A stretch of DNA of 64,000 nucleotides, taken from contig OX326959.1 in NCBI GenBank assembly GCA_946800325.1, positions 43,461,566 through 43,525,565 on the forward strand. Direction: 5' to 3'. A program made the translations under genes and the position numbers. The notes below the pieces were generated by a model. That model ran no database searches. It saw nothing but the letters and a program-made list of their open reading frames with translations, and was not told the DNA's origin. Positions 35,576 to 46,800 of the stretch are shown here, piece by piece. The first letter of the stretch is position 1. Every line of letters starts with the position of its first letter. Source of the DNA: Luzula sylvatica (Eukaryota; Streptophyta; Magnoliopsida; Poales; Juncaceae).

Positions 35576-36940
35576 GGAGGAATTTAGAAAACCTAAAATC
35601 TTTTTTGACATATTAAAAGACCTTTATCGCATACTCGAAAAATAACTTGAGGCCGCCTACTACGTAAAAAGGAAAAATAATTTTTATTTTTTATGTTGTC
35701 ACGTAATATCATGATGTCAATGATTAATGATTAATTATTAATTAATAATTAAATTAATATTAAATTTATATGTAAAAATGTATTCATAATTAATTAACAT
35801 ATGTTTTTTTGGTACGTTAAAATTAACGATTAATTCATTTTTGTGGGTTAATTTGATTGCTAATTATCTCGACTAACTTTTTCGAAATATCATAGATGAT
35901 GGGAGAGAGAAATTGTGGGAGCAAAGTAAAATTTTCCAAATTTTTTTGTTTAAACGTTTTTTTTTTTCATTTACCTCCCTTTCTATATGGTTAAATTAAC
36001 TTTGAATCGTATTAAATAATTTTTGAACCAAAATATCTTCTATTTCATATTTAATTTTACTAAAATAATTTTTGAGCCGATAAATTCATATTTAATGATT
36101 AATTAGCACGTGTTTTTATTATTGTGTGATACACTCAATTACTTGGGATGTGAGTCCATTAACATCTAGATATTTTGATTATTTTTTAATTTTTAGATTT
36201 TCAAAAATAATTTAATTAACATAATGCAATGTATATGTTTAATACATTATTTGAAAATATAATTAATGTCATGAATTTAAAATAATAAGTATATAATTAA
36301 TAATGAATTTATCGGCTCTTAGTCTTCTGATAATTATACATTACTTTCTATATTTATTATTTGTTGGAAGAGACAATTTTAACATTAGAAACAAACTACA
36401 TCTAATTTACATATTATTGAAACATATAATTAATGTATATTAACATTAGAACCAATGATAAATCTATATATAACTATCATATTAATCAATATCAAACTAA
36501 AAGATATTAAAAATATTAAAAAGAAATATAAAAAGTGATTGGAAATAATAAAAATTAGATGTTAAAATGATATTTTTGTGCCAATATATTTTCAAGGTAC
36601 TTATTTTTTTATATTGTTGTTTATCTTATTTTTATTTAATGTTAATTTTTCATGAAAAATATAATTAATATAACATATATATTTTTTTAATTTATATATT
36701 CTAAGAAATATTTATGAAAATTATTTAAATTAATAAAAATAACACGAAGAAGAATTTAGTAAATTAAAATCTTGTTTAGAGGATCTTTTATATCCAAAAA
36801 GTAAAGGGTTGGTTTCAAATATCCAAAAAGTCAGGGTTTTGTTTAAGAATTTACCAAAATGTAAACACAGGCTAACAACGGAATGTTCCACAGAATATTC
36901 GGTACTGCCGTCAACAGTACGTTTGTCCGTTATCTTTGAA
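35576..36940. other. AT-rich intergenic region
   Basis: No gene. 36780-36930 has less AT-rich sequence (caacagtacgtttgtccg) next to the foldback element, unrecognised. Confidence 0.4.
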
Positions 36941-36949
36941 ATTGATAAA

Positions 36950-37703
36950 GGGGAATTCTTCAAAAAAAAAAAACCCAACTTTTCACCAAATTCTGAAAAG
37001 CCCCCTGTATTTTTAGAAAACCTCTGTCTTTTTTAAATTCCCTCAAAACCCCACTTATATTTTTTGCTTCTTCAAAAACCCCCTAACTTTTTTAGATTAT
37101 CTCAAAAATCTCCTATCTTTTGGTTATTTTTTTAAAAAAATGACCATTATACCCCATAATTTTATTTTATAAATCTCTATAATTTAATAAGTAATAAATA
37201 TATATTAAACTATTATAAAAAAATGTTAAAAAATAAATAATGCATGATATTAAAATATTATAATAAATAATACATATATATTAAATTATTATAATAAATA
37301 ATATATTGATATTAAAATATTATAATAATTGTTGAAAATGATATTTTAATATCAATATATTATTTATTATAATATTTTAATACTATATATTATTTATTAT
37401 AATATTTTAATATCATGTATTATTTATTTTTAATTTTTTATAATAGTTTAATATATATTAAATTATTAATTATTTATTAAATTATAGAAATTAAAAAAAT
37501 AAAACTAAAGGTTATAATGGTTATTTAAAAAAAAACATAATAAAAAGATAGGGGGTTTTTAAGAAAATCTAAAAAAGTTAGGGGATTTTAGAAGAAGACA
37601 AAAATTTAGGGGGTTTTTGAGAGAATCTAAAAAATATAGGGGTTTTTTTAAAAATACAGGGGTTTTTACAGAAAAATTGGGTTTTTTTTGAAGAATTCCC
37701 CCC
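36950..37703. mobile_element. Mutator-like foldback MITE next to PHT1 copy b
   Basis: 754 bp of nearly full-length inverted repeat. Left GGGGAATTCTTCAAAAAAA, right inverting to the same. The arms carry repeated ccccctaactttttta-like blocks, and the centre is a smaller attaaaatattataataa palindrome. Direct 9-base repeats ATTGATAAA flank it (36941-36949, 37704-37712), fitting a Mutator-like origin. It sits only about 150 bp upstream of the probable PHT1b 5' UTR exon, so it may affect transcription or make small RNAs. Confidence 0.85.
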
Positions 37704-37712
37704 ATTGATAAA

Positions 37713-39043
37713 TAGGTACCCATGGACAGTCATTTCTCTTCACTTCACATCTCTTTATCTCTCTTTTTACGAGAATTTCCTCGAGTTAATTATCGTTAAT
37801 CAGGATTAGAGCTAATTGCAAGGAGAACAGATAATTCTCGGTAGAGATATTCAGGTATTAATCAGATTAATTTGTCTTTTTTCCTCTATTTTATGGTTTT
37901 AAGGGTTATGGGTTTTGTGTGTTTAGCTTAAAGAGGGGTAATGAGATTATTAGAGATAGACAATGGAGTTCTATTTGTATAAAATGGAAAAATAGGTGAG
38001 TTATTCATAAATGTTTTTTGGTCTCCCCCCCCTTTTTTGGATGCATGCATGCAAATTGCAATGAGTATCAAGTTAATTTTTGTTTTGTTTTACGAGCAGA
38101 GTATGAAAGATTGTATCTTTCTTTTGGGATTTTTGAATTCTTATAATTTGTTATCAAATTTTACTCATTTTGAATTTTTATGATGCACAATAAATTTCGT
38201 CTTTTCTGCTTTTCTTGATCTCTTGTTGTTACAAACTTTATGTGGGGTTTCTTGAATCTTCCTTTTTCCTTACATCTCGGAGCTAATATTTAAATCTTAA
38301 AAAAAAGCAAAAGTTCTGCATTCGCCCCACTAAAGTTGAAATTCCAACAGTACCCTTTGTTATTTTCTCACAAAGCAACTCATTGTCATCGCCCATGTCA
38401 TCTAATTTGCATACACATGTATAAGTTTTTCTGAGTCTATTTGACTGTTGAGAAAATCTAGATTTTTTTTTGTTTCTAGTATTAAGCTATCTAAAAAAGA
38501 GAGATTTTTTGTGATTCTAAGTCTTGATTTGGATATGACAAGCATCTTTTGTTGAATAAAAATCTGTGTGGTATTTTTGGGGCTTCGAATATTTTATATT
38601 GATTTTTCTTGGTTAATTAATATAGTAATTAATCATGATATATATAATAACCAAATTTTGGTGAAAACAGATAATTGTATAGAAAAATAGACTTGAGAAA
38701 CTAAAGTCATGTGATTTAGTAAGAGTTGGCAGCTTGTTCTTTTTCCACTTGTTCATATATTTTTGTCCTTTTCTTAGTTACTTGTAAGGCTCATACTCTT
38801 AAGAATTCATAAAACATTACTCTTTATATCTCTGTCAATTTCAATCATACCATTTTTTACAATTAATTTTTACCCATTAAAAATCTCAAAAAGTAAATTT
38901 GACATTCACGATTCACTAAATTTCCTGTCCACATTTTCTATAAATGTACAATTGCAGAGATTGTTTAGTTTTATTTTTCTAATTTATGCGTCTCTCAAAT
39001 TTAAGTCTCTCTTTTGTGTACCGACAGATAATTCGTACCAGTC
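37713..39043 (+). promoter_or_regulatory. Promoter and leader of PHT1 copy b with probable 5' UTR intron
   Basis: C/T-rich leader-like sequence (ttcacatctctttatctctc) from about 37740 is followed by a good donor ATTCAG|GTATTA at 37854/37855. A matching acceptor ACCGACAG lies at 39020-39027, 16 bases before the ATG. This predicts a 1173-base leader intron, a pattern common in PHT1 genes. By eye I found no GNATATNC (PHR1-binding) site. Confidence 0.5.
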
Positions 39044-40781
39044 ATGGCGAGAGACCAGCTTCAAGTTCTTAACGCTCTAGATGTTGCGAAAACTCAACTG
39101 TACCATTTCACAGCAATAGTGATAGCCGGTATGGGCTTCTTCACCGACGCGTACGATCTCTTCTGCATTTCCTTGGTCACCAAGTTATTGGGCCGCATTT
39201 ACTACTACAGACCAGGTTCACCCGATCCTGGTTCGCTTCCCCCTAACATTGCCGCGGCCGTCAATGGCGTGGCCTTCTGCGGAACCCTCTCGGGCCAGCT
39301 GTTTTTCGGTTGGCTTGGAGATAAAATGGGCAGGAAAAAGGTTTACGGCATGACCCTTATGATGATGGTACGTTGATAAATATTCAAGCATTTTATATGA
39401 TTACGATTTTAATAAAATGATATATAGGTGATATGCTCCTTCGCCTCGGGGCTTTCCTTCGGTAACTCTCCAAATGGTGTCATGGCTACTCTTTGTTTCT
39501 TTCGATTTTGGCTCGGTTTCGGTATCGGAGGCGATTATCCTCTTTCGGCGACCATTATGTCCGAATACGCCAACAAAAAGACGAGAGGAGCCTTCATCGC
39601 AGCTGTTTTTGCCATGCAAGGTTTCGGCATCCTCACTGGTGGTGTCGTCACTCTCATCGTCTCTTCGGCTTTTCGTGCCCGCTATGACGTCCCTGCTTAC
39701 CAGGTAATAATTATCCATAACAAGCTAATGTACTTTATAGTTTATAATCTTATTTAATTAAAACTGATATTACCAGGATAATCCGGTGGCCTCGACCCCA
39801 CCTCAAGCCGATTATGTCTGGCGCATAATCCTCATGTTCGGTGCTATCCCGGCCCTAATGACATACTACTGGCGAATGAAAATGCCGGAGACAGCTCGAT
39901 ACACGGCTCTCGTTGCCAAAAACGCGAAACAAGCCGCCGCGGACATGTCGAAAGTCCTCCAAGTCGATATCATGGAAGAAACTGATAAAATCGAGGAGTA
40001 CACGCGGGACAAGGATTTCGGCCTCTTTTCCCGTGAATTTATGAAACGACACGGGCTCCATCTTCTCGGAACCACCACGTGTTGGTTCATCCTCGATATT
40101 GCGTTTTACAGTCAAAATCTTTTCCAGAAGGATATATTCAGCGCGATTAACTGGATCCCCAAAGCGCGTACGATGAATGCTATGGAAGAGATTTACCGTA
40201 TTTCCCGCGCCCAAACCCTAATCGCGCTTTGCGGTACCGTACCGGGATACTGGTTTACGGTCGCGTTGATCGATGTTATCGGGCGATTTGCTATACAATT
40301 TTTAGGGTTTTTCATGATGACGGTTTTCATGCTCGGTCTGGCCATTCCGTACCATCACTGGACGACTCCAGGAAATCATATTGGATTTGTCGTGATGTAT
40401 GCTTTCACGTTCTTTTTTGCGAATTTCGGGCCGAATAGTACGACTTTTATCGTACCGGCCGAGATTTTCCCTGCCAGACTCAGGTCGACTTGTCATGGTA
40501 TATCGGCTGCGTCTGGCAAAGCCGGTGCGATAATCGGTTCTTTTGGATTTTTATATGCGGCTCAGAATCAAAACAAGGCTTTGACCGATCATGGATATCC
40601 TGCCGGTATCGGAGTGAGAAATTCCCTTTTTGTCCTTGCTGGATGTAATTTGTTGGGGCTCGTGTTTACGTTTTTAGTGCCCGAGCCGAATGGAAAGTCT
40701 TTGGAGGAGTTATCAGGGGAAAACGAGGAAGAAGATATTGAAATGAGCGGTACTGATCATTCCCGTACCGTACCGGTTTGA
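39044..40781 (+). CDS. PHT1: High-affinity inorganic phosphate transporter, PHT1 family (copy b)
   Basis: Plasma-membrane H+/phosphate symporter. Three coding exons, 39044-39367, 39428-39703 and 39777-40781, joined by short GT-AG introns, encode 534 residues. It shows [20 protein letters not shown], the MFS loop [14 protein letters not shown], the PHT1 signature [13 protein letters not shown] (from residue 142), [20 protein letters not shown] and the acidic C-terminal [17 protein letters not shown]. No frame defects. Introns fall after residues 108 and 200, whereas copy a (2237-3897) lacks both and has one after residue 373. So this is not a simple recent duplicate of copy a, although both are plainly PHT1. 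The sequence beginning 10 bases after its stop is the left edge of the block later copied into the 51.8-kb transposon. Confidence 0.96.
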
Positions 40782-41348
40782 CAGGGGAACAAATGTATGT
40801 GGTTAGTGTTTTGTTGTGTCTAGTTATTGTTATGTATGCTATGTGTGGGCTATGCATGAGATGCTGGAGATGGAGAGCTTATAGTTCCAGCTACATAGTT
40901 TTCTTTTTTGTGTAAGTTATAAGTTTGTCAAATGTTAATGCCAGTTTCAGTCTTAGTGCAACATGCATTTTATATTGTGCTGTACACTTTCTTTTTTGTC
41001 TGAAAATCTTGATATATTGTATATGACATTTTAGATGGATCTGAAAATTGAAAATTGAAAATTGAAGTCTATATGAGTTAGTAAATCATCATGATGGATC
41101 TGAACATGGAAAATGGAAGTCTATATTAGTTAGTAAATCATTATGAGTGATATGAACATGGAAAATGGAAGTCTATATTAGTTAGTAAATCATTATGATG
41201 CATCTAAAAATTCAAAATTCAAAATTCAAATCTAAAATAGATAGCACAATAGAAGATACTATTTATAGGAGAATATAATTCAACGGTAAATTAAATTTGC
41301 AAATCCAACATTAATTAGCATGATTATCTTCTGGATCTTTGTCGCTCC

Positions 41349-41356
41349 TATAAATA
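41349..41356 (+). promoter_or_regulatory. TATA box of the mini-gene
   Basis: TATAAATA 67 bases before the ATG; the leader that follows is C/T-rich (agtttctctctatcg). Retained unchanged in the second copy at 55285-55292. Confidence 0.65.
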
Positions 41357-41423
41357 GGATTTGCTTTGTAAATAATTCCATAGAACAATTCAAATAGTTT
41401 CTCTCTATCGAATCTATATCAAG

Positions 41424-41933
41424 ATGCAAAGAAACACCAATTCCTCCTCCGGCAGTTCAAAGAGGAATTTGGACATTGACGAGTCGCTAAACTTATACAC
41501 TCACAGAGAAGCGCTGCAACAAGTAGAGGCGGAGAAGCACATTAACATCAGGAATGAAGGCCAAGACAGGTACATGCAGATAATCTCAGAGAAAGCTTAT
41601 GAAATGGCGGTTCAGGACATGTACAATGGACCGGCCAATTACCAGTACAATGGACCGGCCAATTACCAGTACAATGGACCGGCCAATTACCAGTCCAATG
41701 ACCAGCCCAATTACCAGTCCAATTACCAGTCCAATTACCAGTCCAATTACCAGTCGATGGGAAATCGAGTACTGCACGGCTCGTCGAATTATTCTTCTCC
41801 TCAAGACCAACAATTTTATGGAGGGAATCAACTCGATCCACGCCATGATCAAATGGAGGGAACATTTGGCACCTATTATTTCTCTTCCAATGACACCGCG
41901 CAGGGTTCATCAAATAAGCAGAGATCCAAATAA
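41424..41933 (+). CDS. Small protein with MYB-CC-like coiled coil and NYQ repeats (copy 1)
   Basis: A single-exon ORF of 169 residues with its own TATA box. Residues 27-62 (HREALQQVEAEKHINIRNEG, then QDRYMQIISEKAYEMA) align with the LHEQLE coiled-coil of MYB-CC (PHR1/APL/PHL) transcription factors. The shared pattern is KH-x-x-x-R-x-E-x-Q-x-x-YMQ-x-x-x-EKA. The MYB DNA-binding domain that precedes this segment in the family is absent, and no exon for it is visible upstream. Residues 67-110 are three YNGPANYQ repeats, SNDQPNYQ and three SNYQ repeats, a prion-like Tyr/Asn/Gln tail. If the coiled coil is real, it could dimerise with full MYB-CC regulators and act as a microprotein-type inhibitor; that role is inference. 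It lies 642 bp downstream of PHT1b on the same strand. An identical copy is at 55360-55869. Confidence 0.65.
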   Translation: MQRNTNSSSGSSKRNLDIDESLNLYTHREALQQVEAEKHINIRNEGQDRYMQIISEKAYEMAVQDMYNGPANYQYNGPANYQYNGPANYQSNDQPNYQSNYQSNYQSNYQSMGNRVLHGSSNYSSPQDQQFYGGNQLDPRHDQMEGTFGTYYFSSNDTAQGSSNKQRSK

Positions 41934-42784
41934 AACCATAACTGAGATAATACTTTGGGTGTTATTCGGAGAGTATCGTAAAATTATTTTTCATTTTAGT
42001 AAGACGTACTAGCCTATGATAGAATTACAATGTTATCTTCAAACAAAAATGTATCACAGTTATTATTTTTTTAATAGGAAAAATGTACTCCAATTAATTA
42101 ATTGTCATCATTTTTTTATAACTCATCTAACTCTAATTAAGCATAACATTAAATATTATATCAATTTATTCACAATGCATTAGATAATACAAAACATAAA
42201 ACAAATGAAACATATCATCTATGTACGCACCGCACATTTTATTTCACTATGTCATCATGACAATAGGTGCCAAAACACAATTAAAATTATGGGGTAAAAA
42301 ATTTGCACATTCCTAATATATCATATGGATACGTAGTGGATTTTGTGTTTCCTACAAAATATTTTTTATTATCATCATAATCTCGGGTTTAGGCATATTT
42401 TTATACACTACGTAGTGGATTTTTATACACTATGACTATCGGTCATAAACGACTGACTAATCATCCCTATAATCTCCTAGTTTTGTTGAATTTTAAGAAA
42501 GGGTTTCAGCACTAATCATCCCTATAATTATAAATATTCACCCCTATCTCGGGTTTACAGAATATTTCGTTAGCTCATCAGTTTTTTCTATTTAAATGTA
42601 TGCTGTACCCTATAAAAGAAGAAATTGAGGAGAGTTTAGAACACATATTCAAAAGAAAGATCCGTTTCAGAGAGCGAGAAAATAGTAAGTTTGGATGTGT
42701 TTGTGGTTTCGAGTCTCATAAATACACAAATCAAATGAAACCAAACAACTAATCAAAAATCAATGAATTAAAATATATATCATA
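41934..42784. other. Region between the mini-gene and the FBD fragment
   Basis: AT-rich, no gene. Two near repeats, tacgtagtggattttgtg and tacgtagtggatttttat (42330, 42408), and catccctataat occurring twice. The same sequence is in the captured copy. Confidence 0.4.
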
Positions 42785-43528
42785 CTACATGAATTGTTGA
42801 TCCAACAATACATCTTCACCTCCAATCATTGCATATTCGAGATTCAGAATCGTACCAGCCCTATATTTCTTCTCATGGTAACGATACTCGTACCATGGAT
42901 TTATCATACAATCACGATCCAACGGTCCACATAGAACGATACGCGCATCTTTAGATGCCTTTTCAAGAACCATTAATTTACCTTGAACAATTCTCAGAAA
43001 CAATTCATCCGTTGACACGCAGTAACCTTCTTTCCAGACGAGAATGAGAGATTCTAAAACAGGAGTCTTTTCTAGCAAAAATTTTTTTTTTTGAGAAAAA
43101 TAGAGTAGGCTCTTATGTCCTACTTCTATTATTTGGATTAAAATAAAAGTTTTTTACAAGATTAAGCAAGTTTTTTTTGAAGGTATTTGCCCTACACTAG
43201 CTAAAAAACACTAAATCCTAAATACCTTCATACTAAACTTGCTAAATATCCATTAAACAAAGAAATCAAAACCTTAATCCTGAAATAACTGCCAGGATTT
43301 CAATTCCTTCATATATGGAAACTAAGAAACTTAGAATTCCAATTCTGGTTGAACTAAATCCGGAATCCAAAAACCAAATACCCTATCAATCAGAATTTAG
43401 AATCCGAGAATCAAAATTCTTCTCCTCTCTTTCCCGTGATGCATTCCAAATCCCGACTAACCACCATGAATCCTCCGTCACTAATTAGTTCTTCTTCGAT
43501 AATCTTCTTTTCCTCATTTGTCTTCATC

Positions 43529-43780
43529 GCCGCCATTACAGATCCTCATCTCCTTAGCTCATCGCCGCCATTACAGATCCTCATCTCATCGCCGCCATTA
43601 CAGATCCTCATCGCCGCCATTACAGATCCTCATCTCCTCAAATCAGAACGCCAATGAAACGAATTGAAGGGAGCTTGCCAGAGATCTAAGCGGAAAAGCC
43701 TTCATCTTGTTCTTCATCGCCAATGAAACGAATTGAAGGGAGCTTGTCAGAGATCTCCAATGAAACGAATTGAAGAAAGC
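43529..43780. repeat. Tandem repeats in the LINE 3' UTR
   Basis: Four units of 'cgccgccattacagatcctcat' (43529-43632) followed by three copies of 'caatgaaacgaattgaagg' (43650-43775). Internal to the LINE; possibly specific to this lineage. Confidence 0.75.
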
Positions 43781-43820
43781 CTTCATCGTGGTTCAACTTC
43801 ATCCCAGCGGTATTTACTCT

Positions 43821-46800
43821 TTATCTCACAAATTCTCTTACAGTGTCGTAAATTCTCAGAAAGGTTGAGTCTTCCACTTGTTCTTCATCAATTAGTTCAT
43901 CTTCTTCCAGTAAAGCGTTTGCTTGGTTGCTCGTGTGATTTCCGGTCGATTGAAACCACCAAATCCTTCTGTCCTCCACTTGAGTTGCTTCCTCATCTCG
44001 AATCTCTTCATCTACTTGTGTATCTACATCAGAAATAAATAGATTATTGTGTAGGCTTCCATCTGATAATAGGTCAATTGGTAAATTAAAAGCTAGATTA
44101 TCTGATAGATTTACATCTGGTACCCAATTTTTAAAATCAGAAAACTTTAGATCTTCAAAATTTTCAACTTGATTCAATTTGAACTCATATAATATATGAT
44201 TTACGATTGTCCAATCATCAAATTTCACATTTGTAAAAGTTCGTCGACACCTTTCTAACCAGAACTGGTACAATGAAATGCTTATCAGTATCTTATAATC
44301 CTTATTTTCCCTAGAATTAACCAATATATCTAAAGGTGTAAAAGAGTTTAACTTAGTAATATTTAATATTCCATGTAATTTATCCCATATTGTATTAATG
44401 AATGTGCACTGATGTGTAAAGTGTTCTATATTTTCTTCAGATTGCTGACAAAGGACACATCTATTAACCATGTACCAGCCCCTTTTCTTCAAATTGTCGA
44501 TAGTAAGTAATTTATTTTTGTAAATTAACCATAAAAATATTTTAATTTTCAGAGAAATATTAATTTTCCAAATATTTTCATAATATGCTTTAATATAAAC
44601 TCCTTTAATTATGAACTGGTATGTGCTTTTACAGGTAAAATGATTATTTCCATTCCATTGCCAGTTAAAAGCATCCTTTTGGGAGGGATTGAGATCAAGA
44701 GAAGAACAAATTTGATCAAGCTCTAGCAATTGGCCATGAGCTATGTTAGATAAAGGTACTACTATCCCCAAAGTATTATATAGATTAGATTCATTTATTT
44801 TATTAATAAAATAAGTAACTGTACCATTTTTATTTTCACAAAAAGAATATAATTCTTTAAATTTTTCACATAAAGGTTGTTCATTCCATTTCCCTTTCCA
44901 AAAACTAGATTTTTGACCATTTCCAATGATAATATTTAAACTGTGATTAAAGAAATCCAAATTTTTAAGTATATCATTCCAAAAATAAGAATAATTTTTT
45001 TTATTTAAATTATCACTTCCTAATTCATATATATTTCCAATAAGATTTTTCCATCCTAATCTTTCATCTGAGTTGTAGTACAACCAAAGCCATTTAATTA
45101 ATAATATTTTATTAAATAATTCTAAATTTAGAACCCCTAATCCACCTTTACTCTTAGGTTGACAAACTATATCCCACTCAATTAGGTTATATCCAGAGTT
45201 CTCATTACCTTTCCAAAAGAACTTTCTCCTTATTTTATCTATTTCATTAAAAACCCATTTTGGAAATCTGAATACATTGAAATAATAAATAGGTATTGAA
45301 GATAAAACTGAATTCATTAAAATTAATCTACCACTTTTACTTAGCATATTTCCTTTCCAACCCTCTAACTTTCCTGTAATTTTTTCAATGATTTTTAGAT
45401 AATCCTCTTTTGATGGTTTTTTAAAGTGCAATGGTAAACCCAAATAAGTTAAAGGAAATTTTCCAATTGGACAATTAAGTATTTTAGATATTTCAATTAT
45501 GTGTTCATTTTCAATATTTAATCCAATAATTTCTGATTTTTGATAATTCATTTTCAAACCAGATTCTTCTCCAAATAAATTTAAAATATATTGAACTCTA
45601 TAAATATTATTAATATTAGGGTTTAAAAATAAGATAGAATCATCGGCATAAAAAAGGCTAGTATAAATATTTTCAAATGGTTTTAATATGTAACCTTTAG
45701 CACTTAGATTTTCTAATAATTTAGATAAGACATCCATAACTAAAAGGAATAAATAAGTGGATAATGGATCACCTTGTCTCAAACCCCTTTTTAAATGAAT
45801 GAATTTACCGGGATTCCCATTTAAAATAACCCTAGCAGAACCTTTTAAAACTGAATTTTTAATCCATTTAATATAATTGTCACCAAAACCTCTGGATTTT
45901 AATATTTTTAATAAAAAATCCCATGACACGGTATCAAAGGCTTTATGAATGTCTAATTTTAAAATTATCAGAGGTGTTTTATGTCTTTTTGCTAAACAAA
46001 TTACCTCTCTAGCATACACGTAATTTTCAGATATATTTCTATTTTTTAAGAATCCTGTTTGATTTAGAGATATCATATTTTCTATATAATTAATCAGCCT
46101 ATTTGCAAGGACCTTAGAAAAAATTCTTTGTATACTAGAGATTAAACTAATTGGCCTAAAGTCTTTTGGTTCAATAGAATTTTCTTTTTTAGCAATTAAT
46201 GTGATATATGAAGTGTTAAAATTTGATAGACCTTGAAATCCTTCTAAATTAAATAAATTAAATATTTCAACTTTCAAAATAGTCCAGTATTTTTTAAAAA
46301 ATTCACTAATATACCCATCAGGGCCAGGACTTTTGTTTGATTTCCAGTTTTTTATTACCATATCTAGCTCTGTCATTTCAAAATTACTCTCCAGTGAAGT
46401 TAAATTGATATTGTCATTTTCATATAATTTATCTAAATTAATTTTACCATAATTATTATTATTAATAACTTCTTTTCCAATTAGGTCCCTATAAAATGAA
46501 AATATAAGTTTAGCTTTACTTACATGATCTTTAACTTCAATACCATTATTATCTTTCAAAATAGGAATCATATTACTTGTTTTCTTTATTGATGCATGTA
46601 AATGAAAAAATTTAGTATTAGCATCCCCATTTTTTAACCATTGAAATTTTGATCTTTGTTTCCAATATATTTTATTTAAATAGTTTATATTGTCATATCT
46701 TAATTTAGCTTTAAGTTTTAACCATTTTTCTATATTATTTAACTCTCTGATATCCTCCATATTGTCTACCCATTGAATTATTCTTTTACAGTTTTCTAAT

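Larger units (their letters stand above)
40791..43084 (+). repeat. Donor block of the captured segment (left part)
   Basis: From 10 bases after the PHT1b stop to the LINE insertion point, this DNA is nearly identical to 52029-57025, apart from the insertions there. It contains the PHT1b 3' flank, small direct repeats (aacatggaaaatggaagtct, 41105 and 41155), the MYB-CC-like mini-gene and the end of the FBD gene. The block continues at 50227-50362 beyond the LINE. Confidence 0.85.

Noticed and set aside
41548..41913. Minus-strand frame with repeated TGNW peptides, also at 55484-55849
   Set aside because: It is the complement of the NYQ repeats of the mini-gene.
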